Positions 25,543 to 34,576 of a stretch of 37,521 nucleotides of DNA are shown one piece after another. The notes under the pieces were generated by a model, which was given only the letters and a program-made list of their open reading frames with translations, searched no databases and was not told where the DNA came from. This DNA comes from Enterococcus villorum (lineage in GTDB: Bacteria > Bacillota > Bacilli > Lactobacillales > Enterococcaceae). The stretch lies in the NCBI RefSeq assembly GCF_007990225.1, contig NZ_BJWF01000022.1:1-37521 (forward strand), written 5' to 3'. Each line of letters opens with the position of its first letter. The stretch's first letter is position 1. A program made the position numbers and the translations under genes.

Positions 25543-26853
25543 CTATTTTCTTCTTCTTGGAATGATTCGGATCGATGTTCCTTCAAAAGTGAACGCTTTT
25601 CGGATTTGATTTTCTAAGAATCGTTCATAAGAAAAATGCATCAATTCTTCTTCATTAACGAAAACAACAAAGGTCGGTGGTTTTACCGCTACTTGTGTGG
25701 CATAGAAAATCTTCAAGCGTTTGCCTTTGTCAGTTGGCGTTGGATTGATTGCTACAGCGTCCATAATAATATCATTCAAGACAGCTGATGACACTCGCAA
25801 GTTTTGATTCATGCTTACTTCTTCAATCATTTCAGGTAAACGTTCTAAACGTTGTTTCGTTACTGCAGAAACAAAAATGATCGGTGCGTAGTCTAAATAG
25901 CGAAATTCTTCACGTATTTCTTTCTCAAAATCACGCATGGTATTTGTTTCTTTTTTAACAAGATCCCATTTGTTGACAACGATAATTACCCCACGACCAG
26001 CTTCATGCGCATAGCCTGCTACGCGCTTGTCTTGTTCACGAATACCTTCTTCTGCATTCAGAACCATTAAAACAATATCGGAGCGATCAATCGCACGCAT
26101 TGCACGCATGACACTATACTTTTCTGTATTCTCATACACTTTGCCTCGTTTTCTCATACCAGCAGTATCGATCATCAAGAACTTTTGTCCGTTATCAGAA
26201 ACAAAATGGGTATCAATCGCATCACGTGTCGTTCCTTCGATATCAGAAACAATCACACGTTCTTCTCCTAAAATCGCGTTGATTAAAGAAGATTTACCGA
26301 CATTAGGACGACCAATCAAACTAAATTTAATCGTATCATCCTCTTCTTCTTCTCCATCGTTTTTGAAGAATTTGATTGCTTCATCCAAAATGTCTCCAAT
26401 TCCTAACCCATGGCTACCAGAAACTGGGTAGGGATCTCCTAAACCTAAAGAATAAAACTCATAGATGTCATTTCTCATCTCAGGATTATCCACTTTATTC
26501 ACTGCTAAAATGACAGGTTTATTGCTACGATACAATATTTTTGCTACGACTTCATCTGCATCGGTGATTCCTTCACGTCCGCTAACGACACAAATGATTA
26601 CATCTGCTTCTTCAATCGCGATTTCTGCTTGATGCTTGATTTGATCCATAAATGGTTCATCGCCTAAATCAATCCCACCTGTATCGATCACACTAAATTC
26701 TCGACCTAACCATTCACCTTTAGCATAAATACGATCGCGAGTTACCCCTGGAGTATCTTCGACAATCGAAATACGCTCGCCAGCGATGCGGTTAAAAATC
26801 GTAGACTTACCGACGTTCGGGCGGCCAACGATTGCAATTGTTGGATTTGCCAT
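25543..26853 (-). CDS. der: Ribosome assembly GTPase Der (EngA)
   Basis: There are 436 residues from ATG 26853, which follows GAGGAGG. Two GTPase domains lie in tandem. The first has [13 protein letters not shown] and NKVD; the second, from about residue 175, has [15 protein letters not shown] and NKWD. A C-terminal KH-like domain (about 355-436) ends with the basic IRIIPRRRK. Der binds the 50S ribosomal subunit precursor and is essential in bacteria. It has its own promoter (TTGAAA-17-TACACT) and is separated from rpsA by a terminator. Confidence 0.98.
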   Translation of the reverse strand: MANPTIAIVGRPNVGKSTIFNRIAGERISIVEDTPGVTRDRIYAKGEWLGREFSVIDTGGIDLGDEPFMDQIKHQAEIAIEEADVIICVVSGREGITDADEVVAKILYRSNKPVILAVNKVDNPEMRNDIYEFYSLGLGDPYPVSGSHGLGIGDILDEAIKFFKNDGEEEEDDTIKFSLIGRPNVGKSSLINAILGEERVIVSDIEGTTRDAIDTHFVSDNGQKFLMIDTAGMRKRGKVYENTEKYSVMRAMRAIDRSDIVLMVLNAEEGIREQDKRVAGYAHEAGRGVIIVVNKWDLVKKETNTMRDFEKEIREEFRYLDYAPIIFVSAVTKQRLERLPEMIEEVSMNQNLRVSSAVLNDIIMDAVAINPTPTDKGKRLKIFYATQVAVKPPTFVVFVNEEELMHFSYERFLENQIRKAFTFEGTSIRIIPRRRK

Positions 26854-26887
26854 ATTTTTTCCTCCTCACAAGTTTCCAATCTTACTT

Positions 26888-26916
26888 AGTGTAACGAATG
26901 CTTTGCTAAGTTTCAA
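26888..26916 (-). promoter_or_regulatory. Sigma-A-type promoter of der
   Basis: On the minus strand TTGAAA (26911-26916) and TACACT (26888-26893) are 17 bases apart. The arms AATGCTT and AAGCATT (26897-26903 and 26915-26921) form an inverted repeat over the -35 and spacer, so a repressor could act here. The remaining gap up to 27147 holds no gene; CCTCT..AGAGG near 27077-27093 is a small hairpin. Confidence 0.65.
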
Positions 26917-27147
26917 GCATTGTTCGTTAAATTTACTTAAGTATTTTCATAAATTGCTCCATTCAACCTTTTTTATAATAAGCAATCAGGAAATCCTTCA
27001 CTTATAAATTTTTCATCTGTTTATTTTGACCTATTTCTCAATTATTTTTCAGCTGTCCATTATTCTATAAATATTAACCTCTGAAAAAAGAGGCCTTTCT
27101 ATTGTTTCTTCTAGTAAATAAGATTTCGAGAGTCAAAAACATAAAAA

Positions 27148-27176
27148 ATCAATCAAAGTCATTAGCTTTGATTGAT
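27148..27176 (-). terminator. Terminator after rpsA
   Basis: A perfect 11-bp stem (27148-27158 with 27166-27176) is followed by TTTTTTAT on the minus strand, 48 bases beyond the rpsA stop. Confidence 0.85.
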
Positions 27177-27223
27177 CTTCTTGCGGATTGTACTATTTGA
27201 GAAAAGAAACTTGGGTCGTGTGC

Positions 27224-28456
27224 TTAATTCTCTGAATCGTCTGTTGTTGTATCTTTTACTTCTTCTTTTAGAGCCTCACCTAAAATGTCGCCCATAGTGA
27301 AACCAGTATTCTCTTCTGGTAATTCATACGTTTCTACATCTTTTGGCTCTTCTTCAGAAGCAGGTTTTTCTTCCAATGCCTTAATGCTAAGTGCGATACG
27401 ATGGTTCTCAGGATTGACTTCTAAAACTTTTACTTTTACTTCGTCTCCTTCATGAAGTACTTCATGTGGAGTAGCAATATGTTTGTGTGAGATTTGTGAA
27501 ATGTGAACAAGTCCTTCCACTCCTGGGAATAATTCCACAAACGCTCCGAAACTAGTCAAACGTCTTACTTTGCCATCTAAAACTGAACCTACAGGCGCTT
27601 TTTCTTCAATATCAGCCCACGGTCCAGGCAATGTATCTTTAATGGATAGAGAGACACGTTCTTGTTCAGGATTAATTGAAAGAACTTTTACCTTCACTTC
27701 ATCCCCAACCGCTAATACATCACCAGGTTTAGCTACATGACTATGAGAAATTTCAGAAACATGGACTAGTCCATCAATCCCACCTATATCAACAAAAGCA
27801 CCAAAATCAGTAATACGTGCCACACGTCCCTCGATTTCATCGCCCTCGTGGATATTCGCAAAAATGGCTTTTTTCTTTTCTTCTTTTTCGTTTTCAACTA
27901 CTGCTTTATGCGAAAGAATTAAGCGATTTTCTGAAGGTTCGATTTCAACGATTTTAAGTGTCAATGTTTGGCCTTTATACTCTGAAAAATCAGCAACAAA
28001 ATGATCTTCAACCATTGAAGCAGGTACAAATCCACGAACACCTAAATCAACGACTAAACCACCTTTGACTACACTTGTTACTGGTGCTTCAATCACGTTA
28101 CCTGCTTGGAAATCTTTTTCAATGTTTTCCCAAACTTTTTTTGCATCTAAACGACGTTTTGAAAGCAAATAGCTGCCGTTTTCTTTGTCTTTACCAATTG
28201 TACTGATCACAACAAGTTCTAGGACATCACCCACTTTTACCACTTCGTTGATATCTTCAACAGGTGAAGTAGATAATTCCTTAGCAGGAACAACGCCTTC
28301 TACTCCGGCGCCTTCAATGCCTACAATCACTTGTTTATCTTCAATCACTAGAACCTCACCGGTCACAACGTCCCCAACATTTACTTCTTGGACGCTATTT
28401 ATTGCCTCTTCCATTGATTGACTATTCTCTGCTTGATTTTGTTCAAATTCTGTCAT
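27224..28456 (-). CDS. rpsA: 30S ribosomal protein S1 (Gram-positive form)
   Basis: There are 410 residues from ATG 28456, after GGAGGACA. The overlapping ATG just before it is out of frame and closes after two codons. Four S1 RNA-binding domains occur in order: about residues 18-90 (VGDVVTGEVLVIEDKQVIV), 105-170 (VTSVVKGGLVVDLGVRGFVPAS), 190-258 (GRVARITDFGAFVDIGGIDG) and 275-345 (GKVRRLTSFGAFVELFPG). An acidic tail follows. This four-domain form is the usual one in low-GC Gram-positives, where its contribution to translation initiation is less central than for the six-domain E. coli protein. It lies downstream of cmk, as in many bacteria. Confidence 0.95.
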   Translation of the reverse strand: MTEFEQNQAENSQSMEEAINSVQEVNVGDVVTGEVLVIEDKQVIVGIEGAGVEGVVPAKELSTSPVEDINEVVKVGDVLELVVISTIGKDKENGSYLLSKRRLDAKKVWENIEKDFQAGNVIEAPVTSVVKGGLVVDLGVRGFVPASMVEDHFVADFSEYKGQTLTLKIVEIEPSENRLILSHKAVVENEKEEKKKAIFANIHEGDEIEGRVARITDFGAFVDIGGIDGLVHVSEISHSHVAKPGDVLAVGDEVKVKVLSINPEQERVSLSIKDTLPGPWADIEEKAPVGSVLDGKVRRLTSFGAFVELFPGVEGLVHISQISHKHIATPHEVLHEGDEVKVKVLEVNPENHRIALSIKALEEKPASEEEPKDVETYELPEENTGFTMGDILGEALKEEVKDTTTDDSEN

Positions 28457-28591
28457 AACATTTGTCCTCCTAACCAACATTCTGCCGTAACCACGGTACT
28501 ATTTTAAGTTTAATAGATTATTAAAAAAAAATAAAGCGATTTCGTTTGGCTTCCCCCAAAAATACCATGATTTCAGTACTTTCGGCATTTT

Positions 28592-29269
28592 TTATAAAAG
28601 ATATCCTTTTTCTTTTATCACTTCTTTAATCGATTGGACAACTTCTGAAATTGATTTTCCAGTTGTATCAATTCGAATGGCATCTTCTGCCTGTTTTAAA
28701 GGAGAAACTTTTCTAATTGAATCATAGTGATCTCTCGCTTGAATCTCTTGCGTGAGTGTTTCTAAAACTGTAGGGATTCCTTTTTCAATATTTTCTTTAT
28801 ACCTTCGTTGCGCTCGCTCTGTCACACTAGCAACTAAAAATATTTTTACTTCTGCATTTGGTAAAACAGCGGTACCGATATCTCTTCCATCCATCACAAC
28901 GCCACCGTTTTCACCGATTTTGCGTTGGATTGAAACAAGTGCTTCTCGCACTTTTTGATGGGCAGACACTTCAGAGACTGCTTGAGTGACATTTGGCTGA
29001 CGAATTTCTTCCGTCACATCTTGGTCAGCTACCAAAACATGTTGACCTTCTGGTTTTTGAACAAATGACAGTGGATAATGATGGATCAACTTTACTAACC
29101 CTTCTTCATCCGTAAATGCTACATGATGTTTGATCGCTAAATACGTAATTGCACGGTACATAGCCCCTGTATCCGTATAAATATAATTAAATTCTTTTGC
29201 CAAAATTTTTGCAACAGTACTTTTTCCCGACGAAGCAGGGCCGTCAATTGCTATACTGATTTGTGTCAT
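28592..29269 (-). CDS. cmk: Cytidylate kinase
   Basis: The enzyme phosphorylates CMP and dCMP with ATP. There are 225 residues from ATG 29269, with AAGGGAG upstream. The P-loop is at the N-terminus ([13 protein letters not shown]), followed by [10 protein letters not shown] for substrate binding, [10 protein letters not shown] with the conserved DGRDIGT box, and AQRRYKE. The CMP-binding insert is present. It is followed by rpsA after a 135-base gap and preceded by the terminator of the LysM gene, so it probably has its own promoter or receives read-through. Confidence 0.97.
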   Translation of the reverse strand: MTQISIAIDGPASSGKSTVAKILAKEFNYIYTDTGAMYRAITYLAIKHHVAFTDEEGLVKLIHHYPLSFVQKPEGQHVLVADQDVTEEIRQPNVTQAVSEVSAHQKVREALVSIQRKIGENGGVVMDGRDIGTAVLPNAEVKIFLVASVTERAQRRYKENIEKGIPTVLETLTQEIQARDHYDSIRKVSPLKQAEDAIRIDTTGKSISEVVQSIKEVIKEKGYLL

Positions 29270-29294
29270 GATATAACTCCCTTTTCAAAAAAAA

Positions 29295-29311
29295 AGCCGC
29301 AGTCAGCGGCT
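29295..29311 (-). terminator. Terminator after the LysM gene
   Basis: The GC-rich stem AGCCGC/GCGGCT with a 5-base loop is followed by eight T on the minus strand, just beyond the LysM stop and directly in front of cmk. Confidence 0.85.
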
Positions 29312-29315
29312 AAAA

Positions 29316-29951
29316 TTATTTAACTCTTAGTTGTTGTCCAGGATAGAGCATATAATTATTTGGATCCATCCCGTTCAATTCAAATAGTTGATCAATCGTG
29401 ATACCTGCTCGTTCGGCTACTTGTTTAGGTCCATCACCGGCTTGTACAGTTACAGTCGTACCATCACCAGTTGTTGCCGCTGAAGATGTTGGTGTTGTTG
29501 CTTCATCCACACTGCTTGTTGGCTGTGTTTCTTGTTGATAAATAGATGAAGAAGATGGTGTTGTTTCCTCTTGAACAATTGAGCTTGATGGCGTACTTTC
29601 TACCACTGATTGAGATTCCACTGTACTTTCAGCCTCAGTACTTGATTCTTTCGCTGATGAATCTTTTGTTGAAGACGTACTTTCAACAACAGAAGAAGTA
29701 GTAGTTGTTGATGTAGAACTTGACGCACTATTTGCTGAACCATTTCTAATCCAAAAATAAGCGCCTGCTGGGATTGCAATACATAATACTAATAATACTA
29801 AAAAGAGAGACAAAAATAATGTGTTGCCTTTCTTTTGTTGACGTTGGGAACTTCTTGAAGAAACTTCGTCTTCTGTATCATAAATCGGTTGTTCCCAAGG
29901 TTCTTGTGTTTCGTTATTTTCTGATGATTGATGTCTATCTTTTCTGCTCAC
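29316..29951 (-). CDS. Membrane-anchored LysM protein (EF1546-type surface protein, YpbE-like)
   Basis: There are 211 residues from GTG 29951, with AGGAGG 8 bases upstream. A charged cytoplasmic head of about 42 residues is followed by one transmembrane helix (about 43-68, LFLSLFLVLLVLCIAIPAG). A Ser/Thr/Glu-rich linker (about 73-160) follows, and a single C-terminal LysM domain (about 162-211, VTVQAGDGPKQVAERAG to LYPGQQLRVK) would bind peptidoglycan. It is the third gene after ypbB and recQ, the place of ypbE in Bacillus. It probably links wall and membrane; the exact role is unknown. Confidence 0.88.
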   Translation of the reverse strand: MSRKDRHQSSENNETQEPWEQPIYDTEDEVSSRSSQRQQKKGNTLFLSLFLVLLVLCIAIPAGAYFWIRNGSANSASSSTSTTTTSSVVESTSSTKDSSAKESSTEAESTVESQSVVESTPSSSIVQEETTPSSSSIYQQETQPTSSVDEATTPTSSAATTGDGTTVTVQAGDGPKQVAERAGITIDQLFELNGMDPNNYMLYPGQQLRVK

Positions 29952-30035
29952 CTTATTTACCTCCTAATTTCTATCGTAAATATTATACCATAGCCAGAAC
30001 TCTATTGTCTTAAAAAATTGTTATCCTATGTTTTT

Positions 30036-31427
30036 TTAAAATAAATTTAGTAAAATATCTTGCCAATTTTTTGACTGATTCACTTGTCTAGCATTACCAT
30101 AAACTTGTATTGTTAGACTAGCTCCATCAACGTCACAACATTTTTTGGGCTTGTCTACTTGCTTTTCTCCGAAATATTCAAGGATCATCGTTCTTCGACA
30201 GGTATGCTCATGAATATAACGAAGCATTTGTTGCAGTCGATATTCTTTTTCTCTTTCTTGTAATTTCAGACGATTTAACCACTCGTTGGAATTATTTGAT
30301 TTTTTGATTACGTCTAACCATTTTTGTTGGATCTCCTCAAATGGCTCAACATTTTCTTCATGATATTGTAAAAAAACTTCAAAGCTTTGACGTTGTTCTC
30401 TTGAGAGTTGATTAAAAAAATAATGAATGCGTTCATCTTTTTCTTTATACAATAGAACTGCTTCACTTGGTTGTTGATCTCTACCTGCCCGACCAATTTC
30501 TTGCATATAATTTTCAAGACTATTCGGTAAATCATAGTGGACGACATAACGGATATCCGGTTTATCAATCCCCATACCAAATGCATTCGTTGCAATCAAA
30601 AACTGCAATTTATTTTGGCTGAATTGCTGTTGAAGCTGTCGCCTTTGAGACGCTTCTAGTCCGCCATGATAAAAACCTACAGTAAAACGTGAACGAAAAG
30701 ATTGATATAATCGCTCCACTTCTTTTTTAGTCGCACAATAAATGATCATTGAACCATTTGCTTGCCTCATCAATCGTTCTAATTCTTCTTCTTTGTTCAT
30801 TGTTTTTTTTACGTATAAGGCAATATTTGATCGATTGACTGATTGCACCACAAGAACTGGCGGTTCTTTAAATAGCACTTTTTGGATATCTTGTTGTACA
30901 GCATTCGTTGCTGTTGCTGTTAAAGCAAGCGTTACAGGTGATCCCAAATAGTGTCCGATCTCTCCTAATTGTTGGTATTCAGGGCGAAAATCAATGCCCC
31001 ACTGCGAGACACAGTGCGCTTCGTCAATCACATACAAGCCAATTTTTTGTTTTTGTAGCTGTTCTAATAAATCTTTTTGAGTTAACATTTCTGGACTTAC
31101 AAATAAAAACTTGTAATCAGATAAATGATTCAAAACATAATATTTTTCTATTTTAGAAAGCAAGCTATTATAAGCAACTACTCGCTTTTCTCCTTGTTTT
31201 TGTAACTGCATCACTTGATCTTCCATCAGTGATAACAATGGTGAAACAACAAGCACCAGACCTTCTTGCAAATAACCAGTTAACTGATAACAAAGACTTT
31301 TTCCGTTTCCCGTAGGTAGGACTGCTAAAACATCTTGTCCTTTTAATAAAGTATGGATAATTTTTTCTTGCCCTGGTCGAAATGAAGTAAATCCAAAACG
31401 TTTTTGTAATTCATTCTTGAGCATCAT
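30036..31427 (-). CDS. recS: RecQ-family ATP-dependent DNA helicase, short form (RecS-like)
   Basis: There are 463 residues from ATG 31427, 9 bases after AAAGGAG. Superfamily 2 motifs are all present: FRPGQEKII (motif 0), LPTGNGKSLCYQL (I), VIDEAHCVSQWGIDFRPEY (II), LTATAT (III), IIYCATKKE (IV), ATNAFGMGIDKPDIR (V) and YMQEIGRAGRDQQPS (VI). The zinc region is incomplete: CRRTMILEYFGE is followed by KKCCDVDG, where RecQ normally has a CxxCDxC arrangement. No HRDC domain follows. The protein therefore resembles Bacillus RecS (YpbC) rather than full RecQ and would act in fork or recombination repair. It overlaps the end of ypbB by 17 bases. Confidence 0.93.
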   Translation of the reverse strand: MMLKNELQKRFGFTSFRPGQEKIIHTLLKGQDVLAVLPTGNGKSLCYQLTGYLQEGLVLVVSPLLSLMEDQVMQLQKQGEKRVVAYNSLLSKIEKYYVLNHLSDYKFLFVSPEMLTQKDLLEQLQKQKIGLYVIDEAHCVSQWGIDFRPEYQQLGEIGHYLGSPVTLALTATATNAVQQDIQKVLFKEPPVLVVQSVNRSNIALYVKKTMNKEEELERLMRQANGSMIIYCATKKEVERLYQSFRSRFTVGFYHGGLEASQRRQLQQQFSQNKLQFLIATNAFGMGIDKPDIRYVVHYDLPNSLENYMQEIGRAGRDQQPSEAVLLYKEKDERIHYFFNQLSREQRQSFEVFLQYHEENVEPFEEIQQKWLDVIKKSNNSNEWLNRLKLQEREKEYRLQQMLRYIHEHTCRRTMILEYFGEKQVDKPKKCCDVDGASLTIQVYGNARQVNQSKNWQDILLNLF

Positions 31428-32439
31428 CAGTGAGCTCTCCTTTCAGGACCCCAATTTGATAAAAGCGAAATTCACCGTAATCTAAAGGCATTTTTTCATT
31501 TAATTCACGGTAGTTCCAAGTGCGTATATTGGGCAATTGACTTAATTGTTCCAACGTTTTTTTTGAGATCATTGTTTCATAAGGAAAGTCAGTAAAATAA
31601 AGTTGCCATTCGATCAAATGATCCGTTATCGTTCCTTTTTTTAATTTACGAATCTTCATAACTTCATCAAAAGTATACCCTTCTAAAACTAACTTTCTTG
31701 TTGTTAACATACTTTGATTAAAATTCTGAATCAGCAATGGGTGTATCAGACGATAGAGCAAGAAGGTTGGTTTTTCTTCTATTTTTTGTAACAATAAATG
31801 GATCCTTTCAGCTTCATATAAACGAAGTTGAACTTCATCGCTAATGGCTGTTAATTGGTATGACAATAATCCAGCCATGTGTGCTCCAGAAAACTGATTG
31901 GCTAGAAAATTAGCGTCTTCTTCTGGCATAGCAGAAAACAGTTCATTAAGCTCTTGACTGATTCTTTTTGATAAGGTTACTCGATCAAAATGATTAACTG
32001 CTAACCACCGTTTGACTTGAATGGTATAATAGGGGCTTGTTTCTATAGGTATGTAGTCAGAATTATTGCTTTTTAAATTAGAGACAACTTGGATAGCAAA
32101 TTTGATCAATCGCCAACAAGTACCGTCCGTTCGACCATACCGATCATAGTGAAGCCCCTCAAATGCTATGTCCATTGTGGCTAATTTCTTTTTACCTAAA
32201 GAAGTAACCATTGCTTGATTTTCTGTTACAATGAGCCGTTTTTCATTCACTAATTGATCCATCACTTTCATAAATTCTTCTTGAGTCAATTTAGGAAAAC
32301 TGCCATGGACAAATAGAAGATCATTCAAAAAACCATAGATCAATACTGAACTCGTATGTTTACCAGAAAGAACTTGGTATAAAGTGCTGAGTCTCAACTT
32401 GTTTCTCGTAGAAAATAAAGATAAAATAAATTCAGTCAT
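31411..32439 (-). CDS. ypbB: YpbB-like helix-turn-helix protein
   Basis: There are 342 residues from ATG 32439, with AGGGGAG upstream. It is soluble and mostly helical. Near the C-terminus (about residues 250-290) GYTFDEVMKIRKLKKGTITDHL matches the HTH domain found after helicase-like proteins (HTH_40). The N-terminal 240 residues have no recognised domain. The gene overlaps recQ by 17 bases, pointing to coupled translation and joint action in DNA metabolism. The same order, divergent from a ferredoxin gene, is found in Bacillus. The specific function is unknown. Confidence 0.85.
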   Translation of the reverse strand: MTEFILSLFSTRNKLRLSTLYQVLSGKHTSSVLIYGFLNDLLFVHGSFPKLTQEEFMKVMDQLVNEKRLIVTENQAMVTSLGKKKLATMDIAFEGLHYDRYGRTDGTCWRLIKFAIQVVSNLKSNNSDYIPIETSPYYTIQVKRWLAVNHFDRVTLSKRISQELNELFSAMPEEDANFLANQFSGAHMAGLLSYQLTAISDEVQLRLYEAERIHLLLQKIEEKPTFLLYRLIHPLLIQNFNQSMLTTRKLVLEGYTFDEVMKIRKLKKGTITDHLIEWQLYFTDFPYETMISKKTLEQLSQLPNIRTWNYRELNEKMPLDYGEFRFYQIGVLKGELTDDAQE

Positions 32440-32469
32440 ATTACTCCCCTTAAGAATAGGATGGTTAAA

Positions 32470-32688
32470 ATGTCACTACTATGTAAATTAGTTCCTGAAC
32501 GCTGTATTGCTTGTGGTCTTTGTCAAATTGAAGCACCAGATATCTTCGATTATGATGAAGAAGGAATTGTTTTGTTTGCTCAAGAACCAGAAGCGCAGCA
32601 ACAGTTTGTCGCTAAAGCAGAAGAAAGAAATGTTCAAAAAGCCTATCAAAAATGTCCAGTAAGAGCGATTTTATTAGAAAAGTCATGA
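32470..32688 (+). CDS. fer: Ferredoxin, single [4Fe-4S] type
   Basis: This small electron carrier has 72 residues. ATG 32470 is preferred because AGGATGG lies 6 bases upstream; ATG 32461, three codons earlier, is possible. Cluster ligands are visible as CIACGLC (CxxCxxC) in the N-terminal third and a distant Cys in QKCPVRAI. An acidic surface (DIFDYDEEG) is typical for ferredoxins of this class. It is transcribed divergently from ypbB with only about 30 bases between start codons. Confidence 0.93.
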   Translation: MSLLCKLVPERCIACGLCQIEAPDIFDYDEEGIVLFAQEPEAQQQFVAKAEERNVQKAYQKCPVRAILLEKS

Positions 32689-32691
32689 ATC

Positions 32692-32713
32692 AAGTGTTTT
32701 GAGTTGAACACTT
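32692..32713 (+). terminator. Weak hairpin after fer
   Basis: AAGTGTT and AACACTT form a 7-bp stem followed by TATT, four bases past the fer stop. Further on, GAGGAAGAAA..TTTCTTCCTC (about 32770-32817) is a second, loosely spaced hairpin before the convergent hydrolase gene. Confidence 0.45.
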
Positions 32714-32832
32714 TATTAACATGGGAGTACTAAAAAAAACGCTAAAGATTTGAAGTTAATGTAGCGTACGAGGAAGAAACATCTTTTTTTGTTTATAGAT
32801 TATATTTCTTCCTCTATTTTCGAAAAAACTGA

Positions 32833-33561
32833 TCAATCTTTATTCAACCAATTTAACAAGGTGTTCACAATTGCTGTTTGTTGGTCTTCATTCGTAATTT
32901 CTGCTTTACCGTCCCCTTTTTGTTCACCATAGCTACCAAAACCACCGTGGTTCCCACCGGCTATCGAAACATATTCTGTTTGCTTAGGTAAATATTCTTT
33001 GGCGGATTGATAAGCTTCCTGATTCAACACTTTGTCATTTGAAGCAGTTAAACTTAAAACTGGTAAAGTTGATTTCGACAATGTCCCTTTTTTGTCTGGA
33101 TAGCTAGCTAAAAAAAAGATTCCCTTTAGCTGTTTATCCGTCGAATGGCTATTTGCGTATCGACTGGCCATGACGCCTCCTAATGAATGTCCACCGATCA
33201 CATAATCTTGATTAGAAAAATTTTCTCTAATTTTATCCGCTTTGTTTCCACTAAGAATAGCCAAATCAAGAGGCATTTTAGCGATTGCCACAGAGTAACC
33301 ATTTTGTGCTAATTGTTCCGCCCAGATGCTATAACTTGCTGGTTCAACTAAAGCACCAGGATAAAAAATAATTAAGGGATGTGTATTTTTACTCTTTGCT
33401 TCAAAGAGTAAATAATCTCCTTTATCTTTTCCTTGTTGGAAAACTTTTGTGGCCTGTGTTGAAGGCTCATAAGTACTTTGTTGCAAATAATAATAGCCTG
33501 CCCCCCCTGCTATTCCTAAAAAAATAATTATACCAATCACTATCCGTTTAAATATCTTCAT
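32833..33561 (-). CDS. Membrane-anchored alpha/beta hydrolase
   Basis: There are 242 residues from ATG 33561, with AAAAGGTG at proper distance; the GTG nine bases earlier overlaps that site. An N-terminal helix (about 5-25, VIGIIIFLGIAGGAGYYYL) anchors the protein, with the domain outside. The nucleophile elbow GGHSLGG gives the catalytic Ser. A late acidic residue in SLTASNDKVL and the histidine in AGGNHGGFG complete the triad, as in the alpha/beta hydrolase 5 family. The substrate is unknown. It is probably monocistronic: a 270-base gap and the preceding gene's terminator lie upstream. Confidence 0.88.
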   Translation of the reverse strand: MKIFKRIVIGIIIFLGIAGGAGYYYLQQSTYEPSTQATKVFQQGKDKGDYLLFEAKSKNTHPLIIFYPGALVEPASYSIWAEQLAQNGYSVAIAKMPLDLAILSGNKADKIRENFSNQDYVIGGHSLGGVMASRYANSHSTDKQLKGIFFLASYPDKKGTLSKSTLPVLSLTASNDKVLNQEAYQSAKEYLPKQTEYVSIAGGNHGGFGSYGEQKGDGKAEITNEDQQTAIVNTLLNWLNKD

Positions 33562-33684
33562 AACGCTCACCTTTTCTTAGCCAATACTAGACTGTTTATA
33601 TAGCTACACTAAATAAAATAGGGGAAAATTGCAACCCTTTTACCTAAAATAGGATATGCAATCATTTTTCATTCCAGCAGAAAA

Positions 33685-33711
33685 ACCCCAGAGAATAAAT
33701 TTCTCTGAGGT
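33685..33711 (-). terminator. Terminator after the secreted protein gene
   Basis: An 11-bp stem with one mismatch (33685-33695 with 33701-33711) is followed by TTTTT on the minus strand, about 125 bases past the stop at 33837. Confidence 0.7.
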
Positions 33712-33836
33712 ATCGAATAAATTTCTCAATTCTTTTATGTGGACTAACTGCATTTTACATTACATGCTACCTTTTCATTCTTATTTTTTATAAACATCGA
33801 ATGTTAGCAATCACTAATGAATACAATTGACTTCTT

Positions 33837-34496
33837 TTAATTCCAAGAATGAGTATATCCTCCATTAGCGTTGCAATAAATAATCGCGCTCTTATTAAAA
33901 GATTGAATTGTTACACTAACACTACTAATGCCAATATTCAAACTACCTTTAAAATTTACTCTTACATGTGAGTTATACGCTGTAGCTCCTTTTGAAGCAC
34001 TTTTTGAAGATAAAGACCATAGTATTCCACTATAGCTTCCATATGCATCAATCGGTTTTGATGATGAACCATTTGTCTGAAAAACACCAACTCCTTTTAA
34101 AGTGACAATAGTGTGTCCCAGTAGGTTTTTCAATTTTAGTGTACTTGTTATTGTGCGATTATATGTTGCACGTAACATAGCTGACCTAGTCTCTTCTTCA
34201 AGGGATGTTTCTAAATATAAATTTTTACTAACAGGAACAATTTGGTGATTGGCATGGTTAAAATTTTTAGCATTTTGTTTTTCAAGATGATGCATTGCTA
34301 ATTCAACATTATTTTCTAAATTTTTTAACTCTTCAACCGTAACTGAAAGCTTCGTAGAAAGCGCATTCAATCCATTCTCATCTAAAGAAGCAAATGAGGT
34401 GGGTAGGAGATTTTTTTCTATTGTAGCATTAACACTAGGTACAGCAATAAATAAACCAATGAAAAAGATAATAAGGCTATAAATTTTCTTTTTCAA
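33837..34496 (-). CDS. Secreted protein of unknown function
   Basis: There are 219 residues from TTG 34496, which has GAGGAG 8 bases upstream; the GTG at 34505 touches that site. A clear signal peptide (KKK, hydrophobic core IYSLIIFFIGLFIAVPS, cleavage after VNA) is followed by a helical pro-like region (about 25-105). A beta-rich, Ser/Gly/Asn-rich C-terminal domain (about 110-219) comes next, with one Cys near the end and the closing GGYTHSWN. The layout resembles a secreted domain with an N-terminal propeptide, but no family is recognised. A bacteriocin-like or adhesive role would be guessing. An XRE regulator with membrane helices lies just upstream on the same strand. Confidence 0.75.
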   Translation of the reverse strand: MKKKIYSLIIFFIGLFIAVPSVNATIEKNLLPTSFASLDENGLNALSTKLSVTVEELKNLENNVELAMHHLEKQNAKNFNHANHQIVPVSKNLYLETSLEEETRSAMLRATYNRTITSTLKLKNLLGHTIVTLKGVGVFQTNGSSSKPIDAYGSYSGILWSLSSKSASKGATAYNSHVRVNFKGSLNIGISSVSVTIQSFNKSAIIYCNANGGYTHSWN

Positions 34497-34576
34497 TATA
34501 AACACTCCTCGTTTAAATTTTTTGTTACAAGAAAATTATTCACCATATAGTTAAAAATATTCAAGCAAGTATTTCT

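Noticed and set aside
33837-34496. Lactococcin-972-like bacteriocin
   Set aside because: There is a signal peptide and a Gly/Asn/Trp-containing end, but the family pattern and the usual immunity/transporter genes are missing.
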